Assembly: GCA_012032575.1 (NCBI GenBank)
Contig: JAAUSP010000461.1
Span: forward strand, 1 to 6,193
Source of the DNA: Anaerolineales bacterium
GTDB taxonomy: Bacteria; Chloroflexota; Anaerolineae; 4572-78; J111
DNA: 6,193 nt
Reading direction: 5' to 3'
The position numbers and the translations under genes were made by a program. This document shows positions 1 through 5,917 of this stretch, piece after piece (within the stretch, counting starts at the first letter, position 1; each line of letters starts with the position of its first letter). The notes below the pieces were generated by a model. That model was not told the DNA's origin, made no database searches, and worked only from the letters and a program-made list of their open reading frames with translations.

Positions 1-11
1 CGAATATGGGG

Positions 12-176
12 TAATCATTTGGCGCAGATACTCTCACCTCCCAAGCAATAATCCGCCACGAATTCACACAAATTAACACGAAAAAAGAAAAATAATTTGT
101 GAAATTTGTGTAAATTCGTGGCAAAAATAGCCAATTGTAGCTTTGGGAGTTGAGAGGAACTGCACCCTAATCATTT
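12..176. mobile_element. MITE-like nested palindrome with 9-bp flanking direct repeat
   Basis: The 9-mer TAATCATTT occurs at 12-20 and again at 168-176, in the same orientation. Between the copies the sequence is an inverted repeat. Bases 21-44 match the reverse complement of 143-166 at 20 of 24 positions, and a second, inner pair of arms lies at 55-122. There is no coding capacity inside. A direct repeat tightly flanking terminal inverted repeats is the usual mark of a transposed, non-autonomous element with a target-site duplication. The element would be about 147 bp (21-167). It sits 13 bp beyond the kynU stop codon. The inverted repeats and the direct repeat are seen directly; mobility is inferred. 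Confidence 0.55.
55..122. repeat. Inner AT-rich palindrome of the 12-176 element
   Basis: Left arm 55-82 begins GCCACGAATTCACACAAATT. The reverse complement of right arm 95-122 begins GCCACGAATTTACACAAATT. The arms agree at 23 of 28 positions, with a 12-nt A-rich loop. It would form a long stem in RNA from either strand, so it could act as a 3' end stabiliser or terminator for kynU, which is read toward it on the minus strand. The style (CCACGAATT...AATTCGTGG) resembles dispersed palindromes I know from several environmental bacterial genomes, but no family can be named from the sequence alone. Confidence 0.75.
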
Positions 177-189
177 TCTTGGAAATGCC

Positions 190-1473
190 TCACGTCACCG
201 CCAACCGCTCCGCCGAATACTGCTCATAAATCCGCTGCTCGACAATCTGGCGCAGGCGAGCCATCGCCCGGTAAATATCGGCGAAGGTGGTGTAGAGCGG
301 GGCAATACCGAGGCGAATATTATCGGGGGCGCGAAAATCGGGGATGACTTTGACGGCGGGCGGTTCGGCTTCGATCAGGGCGCGGTTGATGCGGTAGCTT
401 TCGGCATGGCGCACCGACACATGCGAGCCGCGAATCTCAGCCCGGCGCGGGGTGCCGATGATAAATCCCAAAGGTTCCAGCCACTGCTCGGCCAGAAAAA
501 TCATGTACGCGGTCTGGCGCATGCTTTTGGCTCGCAGCCCTGCCATACCTGCTTCCAGCAGAATATCCAGGGCCGGCTCCACCGCTTTCATCGAAAGCAT
601 CGGCGGCGTGCCAACCCGGTAACGGGAAATGTCGTCGGCGGGAGAATAATCCAGGTCAAAGGCAAAAGGATTTTTGGCGGCAAACCAGCCCCACATGGGC
701 TGGCTAAGCTGGCTTTGCAGATCGCGCCGCACGTACAGAAAGGCCGGCGCACCCGGTCCCCCGTTGAGATATTTGTAGGTACAGCCGACGGCCAAATCGG
801 CCTTGCTGCCGTTCAAATCCACCGGCACCGCCCCAACCGAATGGCTCAAATCCCACAGAGTCAATGCACCGGCTCGATGAGCCTGTGCGGTCACGCGGGC
901 CATGTCATACATAAAGGCGCTTTTGAAAGCCACGTGGGTCAGGCTGACCAGGGCGGTCTCGTGGTCTAGCGCCGCGTCCACTGCTGCCGGGTCAATGGTG
1001 ATGGTATCCGCCGAAGGAATCAGTTCCAGGCGATGCCGCCGGCCCAGCAAATCTATAATCCCCTGCAAAATATACAAATCGGACGGAAAATTAAAGACAT
1101 CGCTGACAATCTTTGTCCGGTCGGGTCTGGCCTGCAGCGCCGCCACAGCCAGCTTGAACAGGTTGATCGAGGTGGCTTCGGTGACGAGAATCTCGTCGGG
1201 CTGCGCACCGACCAGTTGGGCAATTTTTGCCCCCAGCGCCGTCGGGGTGTGAACCCAGCCATCGTTCCACACCCGGATCAGGCGCTCGCCCCACTCGACT
1301 TCAATCGCCCGGCGCATAAATTCAATCGTTCGTTTGGGCAGCCGGCCCAGAGAATTGCCGTCGAGGTAAATCAAATCGGGGTCTTCGATGACAAACTCTT
1401 CCCGGAACGAAGCCAGTTCGTCTTGGGTATCCAGCTCGCGGGCAAAATCGGGGTCAGTGCGGGTAAAATTCAT
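190..1473 (-). CDS. kynU: Kynureninase (L-kynurenine hydrolase), PLP-dependent
   Basis: The enzyme cleaves L-kynurenine to anthranilate and L-alanine, or 3-hydroxykynurenine to 3-hydroxyanthranilate, in cytosolic tryptophan breakdown or NAD synthesis. The 427-residue protein has the usual family length and is a fold-type I PLP enzyme throughout. Residues 36-43 read YLDGNSLG, a kynureninase signature. WDLSHSVG (207-214) supplies the cofactor-binding Asp208. CTYKYLNGGPG places the Schiff-base lysine at Lys234, and GTPP (288-291) is the conserved late motif. I chose ATG at 1473 because AAGGTG lies six bases before it; an in-frame GTG at 1482 would add only three residues and lose this spacing. 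No kmo, tryptophan dioxygenase, kynurenine formamidase or 3-hydroxyanthranilate dioxygenase gene is next to it, so its pathway role is open. The gene starts just after a terminator-like hairpin and ends beside a palindromic element. Confidence 0.95.
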   Translation of the reverse strand: MNFTRTDPDFARELDTQDELASFREEFVIEDPDLIYLDGNSLGRLPKRTIEFMRRAIEVEWGERLIRVWNDGWVHTPTALGAKIAQLVGAQPDEILVTEATSINLFKLAVAALQARPDRTKIVSDVFNFPSDLYILQGIIDLLGRRHRLELIPSADTITIDPAAVDAALDHETALVSLTHVAFKSAFMYDMARVTAQAHRAGALTLWDLSHSVGAVPVDLNGSKADLAVGCTYKYLNGGPGAPAFLYVRRDLQSQLSQPMWGWFAAKNPFAFDLDYSPADDISRYRVGTPPMLSMKAVEPALDILLEAGMAGLRAKSMRQTAYMIFLAEQWLEPLGFIIGTPRRAEIRGSHVSVRHAESYRINRALIEAEPPAVKVIPDFRAPDNIRLGIAPLYTTFADIYRAMARLRQIVEQRIYEQYSAERLAVT

Positions 1474-1479
1474 GGCGAA

Positions 1480-1485
1480 CACCTT
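1480..1485 (-). promoter_or_regulatory. Ribosome binding site of kynU (decides the start)
   Basis: On the minus strand AAGGTG stands six bases before ATG 1473. The same bases overlap the alternative GTG start at 1482, which therefore has no ribosome binding site of its own. Confidence 0.6.
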
Positions 1486-1490
1486 AATAG

Positions 1491-1571
1491 CAAAAAAGGA
1501 ACTGAGGGAACTTGGAGGAGCTGAAGGAACTTTTTAGTTCCGTCAGTTCCCTACAGTTCCGTCAGTTCCCT
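1491..1571 (-). terminator. Long hairpin plus T6: terminator-like element between the aldo/keto reductase gene and kynU
   Basis: Arms 1496-1531 and 1536-1571 pair at 28 of 36 positions around a TTTT loop (1532-1535). Both arms are built from repeated GGAACT/AGTTCC blocks. Read on the minus strand, the hairpin begins directly at the reductase stop codon and is followed by TTTTTTG (1491-1497), the layout of an intrinsic terminator. The inner stem is perfect: GGAACT (1526-1531) with AGTTCC (1536-1541). The stem is longer and more mismatched than a typical terminator and looks like a dispersed palindromic repeat that may have taken on this role. If it terminates fully, kynU needs its own promoter, and I see no convincing one in the 18 bases left. 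Confidence 0.65.
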
Positions 1572-2540
1572 TTAAACCGGGCTTTTCAAATGATCCAGCA
1601 ATTTCTTCTCTTCCACCGAAAGAGTCAGCTCCACCGCCGGGATGAGGTCGGCCAATTGAGCGACAGTGTTGGCCCCAATGATGGCTGAGGTGATGGTGGG
1701 GTTAGCCAACAGCCAGACAAGGGCTACCTGGGACTGTGGGGCATTGTGGACCCGCCCCATGTCGGCCAGGGCATCGAGGATGGCAAAGCCCAATTCGTTG
1801 GCGTAGTTGCGCATCCGTTCGCTGCCTGCGCCGCGACTCTGTTCGGGGGCGCTGCCGTCTCGGCCGTATTTGCCGGTCAAAAAGCCGCCTTGCAGCGAGC
1901 TGTAAGGAATCACCCCCAAGTTTTCCTTTTGACACAGGGCCATCAACTCGGCTTCGTACTCCTGGCGATGGACCAGGTTGTAGTGCGGCTGTAGCGACTC
2001 ATACCGGGGGAGGTTATGAGCGGCGCAGACCGTCAGGGTTTCCTGTAGTTGCGCGGCGTTATGGTTGGAGCAGCCCAGATAACGCACCTTGCCCTGTTGA
2101 ATCATGTCCTCAAAGGCCCGGAACGTTTCTTCCAGCGGAGTGTTTTCGTCAGGCCAGTGACTTTGATACAGGTCAATCGTTTCGACTTGCAGCCGGCGCA
2201 GGCTGTCCTCCACGGCCCGCAGCAAATGCGTCCGGCTCAAGCCCTCACCGTCCGGCCCTTCCCACATGCGCCCCCGCGCTTTGGTAGCGATGATGATTTT
2301 GTCTCGCGCTCGCCGCTCGGTGAGCCATTCACCGATCCAGGTTTCGGCCACGCCGCCGGGGTTGTCTTTGGCCCAGAAGGAGTAAACATCAGCGGTATCA
2401 AAAAAGTTGATCCCGTTTTCCAGGGCGTGATCCATTACCGCAAATGAGTCTTTCTTGTCCGAAGTCCAGCCCATGGTCATGGTTCCCAGGCACAGCCGGG
2501 AAACATTCAGATCGGTTTGGCCGAGTTGTTTGTATTGCAT
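1572..2540 (-). CDS. Aldo/keto reductase (NADPH-dependent oxidoreductase)
   Basis: This is a TIM-barrel oxidoreductase expected to reduce aldehydes or ketones with NADPH in the cytosol; the physiological substrate cannot be read from the sequence. The 322-residue protein has the typical family length. The catalytic tetrad is visible: Asp48 and Tyr53 in FFDTADVYSF, Lys87 in IIIATKARG, and His128 in DLYQSHWPD. Further family motifs are LGCSNH (155-160), QPHYNLV (184-190), YSSLQGGFLTGKY (213-225) and the cofactor-binding segment SAIIGANTVAQL (285-296). ATG at 2540 is preferred because GGGAG (2547-2551) lies six bases upstream. An in-frame ATG at 2561 would add seven residues that bury this site and do not resemble the family N-terminus (MQYKQLGQTDLNVS). 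The leader carries a palindromic repeat, and the stop codon touches a terminator-like hairpin. Confidence 0.93.
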   Translation of the reverse strand: MQYKQLGQTDLNVSRLCLGTMTMGWTSDKKDSFAVMDHALENGINFFDTADVYSFWAKDNPGGVAETWIGEWLTERRARDKIIIATKARGRMWEGPDGEGLSRTHLLRAVEDSLRRLQVETIDLYQSHWPDENTPLEETFRAFEDMIQQGKVRYLGCSNHNAAQLQETLTVCAAHNLPRYESLQPHYNLVHRQEYEAELMALCQKENLGVIPYSSLQGGFLTGKYGRDGSAPEQSRGAGSERMRNYANELGFAILDALADMGRVHNAPQSQVALVWLLANPTITSAIIGANTVAQLADLIPAVELTLSVEEKKLLDHLKSPV

Positions 2541-2567
2541 GCGTTTCTCCCGCAAAAACATCTGTCA

Positions 2568-2645
2568 TGTCACTGCGAGCCGTAGGCGAAGCAGTCTCCC
2601 CTTTGGGATAGGGGGATTGCTTCGGCCTATAGCCTCGCAATGACA
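2568..2645. repeat. Dispersed palindromic repeat of the TGTCATTGCGAG...CTCGCAATGACA type
   Basis: Left arm 2568-2601 reads TGTCACTGCGAGCC, then GAAGCAGTC. The reverse complement of right arm 2611-2645 reads TGTCATTGCGAGGC, then GAAGCAATC. The arms pair along nearly their whole length around a 9-nt loop (2602-2610). The pattern, with GAAGCAATC in the stem and TGTCATTGCGAG at the ends, is one I recognise as an intergenic repeat found in many unrelated bacterial genomes. It contains no gene. It lies between the reductase start and its candidate promoter, so it would be transcribed as a large hairpin in the reductase 5' leader. TGTCA is also duplicated directly at the left end (2563-2572). Confidence 0.85.
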
Positions 2646-2669
2646 TTTTCATCACTACTGGCTTCTAAG

Positions 2670-2675
2670 ATTATA
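2670..2675 (-). promoter_or_regulatory. Candidate -10 box for the aldo/keto reductase gene
   Basis: The minus strand carries a perfect TATAAT here. The bases about 17 nt upstream (TTCGGG) are a poor -35 match. A start site near 2663 would give a leader of roughly 120 nt containing the 2568-2645 palindrome. Confidence 0.4.
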
Positions 2676-2702
2676 CTACACCCCTGCCCTTGCCCGAAAT
2701 TT

Positions 2703-2729
2703 TTGTTAAAGCCGTAAAGTTGTTACAAT
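2703..2729 (+). promoter_or_regulatory. Candidate promoter of the 2753 acetyltransferase gene
   Basis: TTGTTA (2703-2708) and TACAAT (2724-2729) are separated by 15 nt, shorter than the preferred 17. The alternative -35 TTTTTG at 2700 gives 18 nt. Transcription would begin near 2736, just before the ribosome binding site AAAGGA (2737-2742). Confidence 0.4.
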
Positions 2730-2752
2730 GGGGGTGAAAGGAAACGATATTT

Positions 2753-3280
2753 TTGAGTACTCTCGGATGTTACACTACTCCTTCAGGCCAGCAGATTTGC
2801 CTGCGCTTTATCCAGCCCACTGACGCCGGTTTGCTGGTGGATTTATTTCATCATCTGTCGGCGGAAACAAAACGCTTGCGATTTCATCTGTACACCGAGC
2901 GGCTGCCGGAGGAACGGGTCTGGCAGGAGGCGATTACGCTGTCCAACCTGGACCCACAGCGGCACGTGGCCGTGGTTGCTACGATTGTCGAGGATGATGG
3001 CGAAGAACATGCGGTTGGGGTGGCTCGTTTTGCCCGTGCTTCGTTGGAAGATTGTGAAGCCGAGGTGGCGGTTGTGGTCAGAGATGATTTTCAGCGGAAA
3101 GGCGTGGGGCGGGCGTTATTGGATCAATTAGCTAAAGTGGCCCGTGCGCTCACGATTACCCATTTTTCCGGCTGGGTGCTGGTGGAAAACGTCAATTTGA
3201 TGAAATTGATCAAAAACCTGGAGGTCGAAGTGGAGACTGAGACAAAATACGGGGAGCGCAAGGTGCGAGTGGCTATTTGA
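2753..3280 (+). CDS. GNAT family N-acetyltransferase, TTG start
   Basis: This is a predicted cytosolic acetyl-CoA-dependent acetyltransferase of unknown substrate, 175 residues. The acetyl-CoA pyrophosphate loop Q/R-x-x-G-x-G is at 114-119 (QRKGVG), preceded by the strand EAEVAVVV and followed by helix RALLDQLAKVA. The N-terminal pattern (LRFIQPTDAGLLVDLFHHLS, then RLRF) resembles the GNAT domain fused to acyl-CoA synthetases in Pat-type protein lysine acetyltransferases. Here the domain stands alone, so protein acetylation is only a guess. The start is TTG at 2753: AAAGGA ends 10 bases before it, and an in-frame TGA at 2735 excludes any longer form. The C-terminus (KNLEVEVETETKYGERKVRV) lacks the common LGF. 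The gene diverges from the aldo/keto reductase gene, and its last 8 bases overlap the end of the opposite-strand acetyltransferase gene. Confidence 0.85.
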   Translation: MSTLGCYTTPSGQQICLRFIQPTDAGLLVDLFHHLSAETKRLRFHLYTERLPEERVWQEAITLSNLDPQRHVAVVATIVEDDGEEHAVGVARFARASLEDCEAEVAVVVRDDFQRKGVGRALLDQLAKVARALTITHFSGWVLVENVNLMKLIKNLEVEVETETKYGERKVRVAI

Positions 3281-4127
3281 GCGGAAGGTTCATTTCCTGG
3301 CGGTCAAACACCTCCAGGTAGCCCATTTCTTGAAACGCCGGCCAATGGGGATCGGCCTTGGGTAGATTTTCGGTTTTGGTATCCTGGGCGGGATGGACAC
3401 TGTGCAGATGATGCAGCAAGGCCCGGCCTACCTGCAACGGATCGCCCTCGTCGGTTTGGATGACCAAACGCCCCAGTTGGAAAACCGTATTCTGATAAAC
3501 CAACCAGCCCTTGCTGCCATCCTCTAAAATAGCGTAGAACGCACCCAGGTTGCCGGCATTAATCAGCGACTCTCGCTCGTCAATCCACGAAGGGGTTGAG
3601 GCTCGATTTTCCAGCAAGTGAATGGCTTCAGCATAGCCCACTGTTTTGATTTTAGCGGCGGGCGGCTTGATTTTGACCGGACCGGGTGGGCGGCGCAGTA
3701 CCAACAGCTCTCTGGTTTCGCAGAAGCCGGCTTTGCGGAAAAGGCTGTGCGCCGGAGCATTATTCTTGATGACTTCGATAATAACGCGATTTGCGTTTTT
3801 GTGGCGAGCCTGGTCGAGTAGATATGTCACCAGCCGCCAGCCTGTCCCCTGACGGCGCTTATTGCGAATAATTCCCAGCCGGGTGATCCAGGCCCGCCGC
3901 TCTCTGACCCCCAGCATAGCTAAGCCCAAAACCTCGTTGCCATCTACGGCTACGGCGGAGCAGTCCATATCAACATCGTAAATTTCAACGTATTCACGCA
4001 GCCGGGCTGCGTTCATCGGCATGGGGACCAGATAGTCCACCCGGGTGTGATTGTAGGCTTCAGTCAACTCCTCAAAAGAAAAGGCGCTGGCAGGAATGAG
4101 ATCAACCGAAAGCTCAGGGGTGGACAT
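3273..4127 (-). CDS. GNAT family N-acetyltransferase with a second, degenerate GNAT-like domain
   Basis: This 284-residue cytosolic protein is probably an acetyl-CoA-dependent acetyltransferase of unknown substrate. The N-terminal domain (about 10-145) is a clear GNAT: strand AWITRLGI (79-86), the loop R-R-Q-G-T-G (91-96) that holds the CoA pyrophosphate, and NAPAHSLFRKAGF (123-135), the usual final helix and turn. The segment after a basic, Pro-rich linker (147-161) looks like a second GNAT fold without a proper CoA loop. It has strands AFYAILEDG and VFQLGRLVI, helix VGRALLHHLH, and ends in FQEMGYLEVFDRQEMNLPL. ATG at 4127 gives a 6-nt gap from the response regulator stop. A TTG at 4133 directly abuts that stop, and neither has a good ribosome binding site, so translation is probably coupled to the upstream gene. 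The stop lies inside the last codons of the convergent GNAT gene. Confidence 0.85.
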   Translation of the reverse strand: MSTPELSVDLIPASAFSFEELTEAYNHTRVDYLVPMPMNAARLREYVEIYDVDMDCSAVAVDGNEVLGLAMLGVRERRAWITRLGIIRNKRRQGTGWRLVTYLLDQARHKNANRVIIEVIKNNAPAHSLFRKAGFCETRELLVLRRPPGPVKIKPPAAKIKTVGYAEAIHLLENRASTPSWIDERESLINAGNLGAFYAILEDGSKGWLVYQNTVFQLGRLVIQTDEGDPLQVGRALLHHLHSVHPAQDTKTENLPKADPHWPAFQEMGYLEVFDRQEMNLPLK

Positions 4128-4133
4128 AGGCAA

Positions 4134-4604
4134 TTAATTCGCCGTGTGGATAGGGGTACAACTCATCAGGCAGAGCACAGCAGATGAGTTTTTGCGAGGG
4201 GAATTGATTTTTTTCCGGGTGGCTGAATTAAGCCTAGATTTTTTGCGAATAAAGGCTGCAATTTGGTCCGGGAAGGTGCGAGTATTGATGGGTTTGGAAA
4301 TATAACCATCACAACCATAAGCTTCCGCCATTTGTCTGGCTGTATCTTCAGGCCAGGCTGTAACTGCTACCAATGGCACATCTTTTAATTCAGGGGCGCG
4401 TTTCATAAAAGCGATTAACGTTTGACCATCAATATCAGGTAACCCCAAATCAATCAGAATGATGTCGGGTATTTCCTCGATAGCCGTTTTCAGGCCGGCT
4501 TCGCCTTCGCTCACATGAATAACCTGATGGTGCCGCGACTCTAAAACGCGCCGTATCAGGACCGCATTTTGATGATTGTCTTCGATAACCAGTATCTTGC
4601 TAAT
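4134..4604 (-). CDS. Single-domain response regulator (CheY/DivK-like receiver), probable ATT start
   Basis: This is a phospho-receiver without an output domain, 156 residues, expected to act in the cytosol by protein contact downstream of a histidine kinase that is not in this window. All receiver residues are present: Glu8 and Asp9 (ILVIEDN), phospho-acceptor Asp52 (IILIDLGLPDIDG), Thr82 (VAVTAW) and Lys104 (GYISKPI). GCDGYISKP and the EDNxxNAxLIRRVLE-like N-terminus resemble DivK-type regulators. The frame is open from the stop at 4722-4724 but has no ATG, GTG or TTG before GTG 4514. That GTG would delete Asp9 and the first strand and helix. ATT at 4602-4604 falls where Met of MSKILVIEDN is expected, with GGGTGA (4609-4614) four bases upstream. 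Residues 123-156 form a basic, Ser-rich tail of no recognised domain with two cysteines (145, 149). The two-domain GNAT gene follows after 6 nt. Confidence 0.85.
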   Translation of the reverse strand: MSKILVIEDNHQNAVLIRRVLESRHHQVIHVSEGEAGLKTAIEEIPDIILIDLGLPDIDGQTLIAFMKRAPELKDVPLVAVTAWPEDTARQMAEAYGCDGYISKPINTRTFPDQIAAFIRKKSRLNSATRKKINSPRKNSSAVLCLMSCTPIHTAN

Positions 4605-4643
4605 GGTATCACCCGGAACTTTACAAATAAATCTTGTATCAAT

Positions 4644-4652
4644 AGTATAACA
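4644..4652 (-). promoter_or_regulatory. Extended -10 promoter of the response regulator-GNAT unit
   Basis: The minus strand reads TGTTATACT, a TGn extended -10 motif with TATACT. The -35 region is weak, as is common for extended -10 promoters. A start near 4637 would leave a leader of about 33 nt before the ATT codon at 4604. This fits an ATT start and argues against a start farther upstream. Confidence 0.5.
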
Positions 4653-4699
4653 CGGTCCAGGTGAAGATAAAAATCTTCTCAGGGACGAACTCTTTGAAT

Positions 4700-5734
4700 T
4701 TATGGCGTCGGTTGCAGGCGTTCAATATCGGCGTCAAAAAGCCAGTAATCAATATCTACAGCGGAGCCGTTCTCAACAGCCAACAAATAAATATCACCCC
4801 GGATCACGGTTCCGCTCCAAAACCGTTCTCCCGTTAGACCATCGCCATCCCGTGAGACGAGCATGCCCGCCCCAAAATTGATGGGTTGATCGGTTTGGCC
4901 CTGCCACCATTGTGCTACCGCGCCGGCCGGATAGAGTTTGAAGTTGACCTGCTCCTGGCGGTTGCCGTCGCCGGGGGTAAAAAAGAGGGTCATGTTCATA
5001 TTTTGAAACTGATCAGGGTTAGCCGGGTCATTATGGCTAAAGCTGTACCAGTGCGTCGCGCCGGCCTTTAGCACGGAGTGAGTTCCGCCCGATGGTAACG
5101 GCAGCGGGTTGCCAGCGTCATTGACGACCGGGGCCGGAGCCGCCGGAACTGCCGGAGCCGACTCTACCGGGGCCGCCGCCACCACTGGCATGGGCGGTGG
5201 GGCTGGCTGACCCAACGGATAATTGATGACATTATCGGCGAAGAGCCAATAATCAACCGGGGCATCACTGCCATTGGCCACCTGGATGTAATACTCTTTT
5301 TGGCCGGGCAGCCAGCCATTCCAGAACAGTTCGCCGGTAACGGGGTTGTTGTCACGCGAAACCATCTGGCCCGCGCCCAGATTGGCCATGCCGCTGGCAT
5401 CGCCCAGGTAAAACATGGGGACTTGATTTTCATCAAAAATCTGCATGTTAACCTGCCGGACGCGCTGGCCATCGTCGGGCGTAAAAATGAGGGTCAGCGA
5501 CTGCTCGGCCTGCTGGTCGAGCTTGAGCCGAAACCAGCGTTGCCCCCCCGGACCCACTACGCCGGTATTGGGGCCGGCCACCATGGACACAGCCAGAGCC
5601 GGGGCGCTGCCGGTGCTCGTCGCTGCCGAAGTGACCGAAATAATCAGGATGGCTGCGGCGAGGGCAAACCCGGCGGCGGCAAAAAATAAAAAAACCTTGA
5701 GTGAGAATGGTAAAGTAGTTTCTGGGGTGTTCAT
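4700..5734 (-). CDS. Membrane-anchored protein with two copies of a PPC-like beta-rich domain
   Basis: I do not recognise a named family. The 344-residue protein has a hydrophobic helix at about 12-37 (LKVFLFFAAAGFALAAAILI) and then a region with no further membrane segment. It is probably anchored in the membrane with the rest outside the cytoplasm. Two homologous domains follow, about 60-172 and 221-334, joined by a Pro/Ala/Val linker (174-204). Shared blocks, at a constant 168-residue offset, are FTPDDG/FTPGDG, GAGQMVSRD/GAGMLVSRD, TGELFWNG/TGERFWSG and VDYWLF/IDYWLF. The pattern (W-F/Y near the start, then I-Y-x-V-x-N-G-S and Y-W-L-F) recalls bacterial pre-peptidase C-terminal beta-sandwich domains, so ligand or surface binding is a reasonable guess; no catalytic motif is seen. 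ATG 5734 follows AGAGGA with an 11-nt gap; an upstream in-frame start would place charged residues ahead of the helix. A strong promoter precedes it. Confidence 0.85.
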   Translation of the reverse strand: MNTPETTLPFSLKVFLFFAAAGFALAAAILIISVTSAATSTGSAPALAVSMVAGPNTGVVGPGGQRWFRLKLDQQAEQSLTLIFTPDDGQRVRQVNMQIFDENQVPMFYLGDASGMANLGAGQMVSRDNNPVTGELFWNGWLPGQKEYYIQVANGSDAPVDYWLFADNVINYPLGQPAPPPMPVVAAAPVESAPAVPAAPAPVVNDAGNPLPLPSGGTHSVLKAGATHWYSFSHNDPANPDQFQNMNMTLFFTPGDGNRQEQVNFKLYPAGAVAQWWQGQTDQPINFGAGMLVSRDGDGLTGERFWSGTVIRGDIYLLAVENGSAVDIDYWLFDADIERLQPTP

Positions 5735-5848
5735 CAGTCTGTCATTCCTCTGCAACAAGGTTTGGTTACAGTGACCCGTCAATAACAATAGTTTTTCAAA
5801 GAGCGGCTGGCCCGAAAATTAAAACTTTAAAGGCCAATTGTTAATACG

Positions 5849-5877
5849 AGTATAAAATGTATTCGATGTTAAGTCAA
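5849..5877 (-). promoter_or_regulatory. Sigma-70-type promoter of the 4700-5734 gene
   Basis: On the minus strand TTGACT (5872-5877) and TATACT (5849-5854) are separated by exactly 17 nt, close to consensus in both boxes. The start would be near 5842, giving a leader of about 107 nt. This is the best promoter in the window and indicates that the duplicated-domain gene begins its own transcript. Confidence 0.7.
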
Positions 5878-5917
5878 TGGGAGGGATGCCCTATTCGAGA
5901 GTCCCAAGATTTAGATA

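Noticed and set aside
1484..1489. TATTAA as a -10 box for kynU
   Set aside because: Transcription would begin only a few bases before the ATG and would remove the ribosome binding site.
406..1524. Several long plus-strand frames opposite kynU
   Set aside because: They are antisense shadows of a well-supported gene; their translations show no domain.
2398..2655. Minus-strand frame of 85 codons over the reductase start
   Set aside because: It runs through the palindromic repeat and out of frame into the reductase gene.
4134..4514. Response regulator starting at GTG 4514 (126 residues)
   Set aside because: It would lack the first strand and helix and the acidic-pocket Asp. The missing residues are encoded in frame upstream, so 4514 is an internal Val codon.
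4663..4678. GAAGAT-AAAA-ATCTTC hairpin after the 4700-5734 gene
   Set aside because: Only six AT-rich pairs and no T-run afterward; too weak to call a terminator.
5808..5836. TGGCC/GGCCA stem in the leader of the 4700-5734 gene
   Set aside because: Five base pairs around a 19-nt AT-rich loop; could be chance, and no riboswitch pattern is seen.
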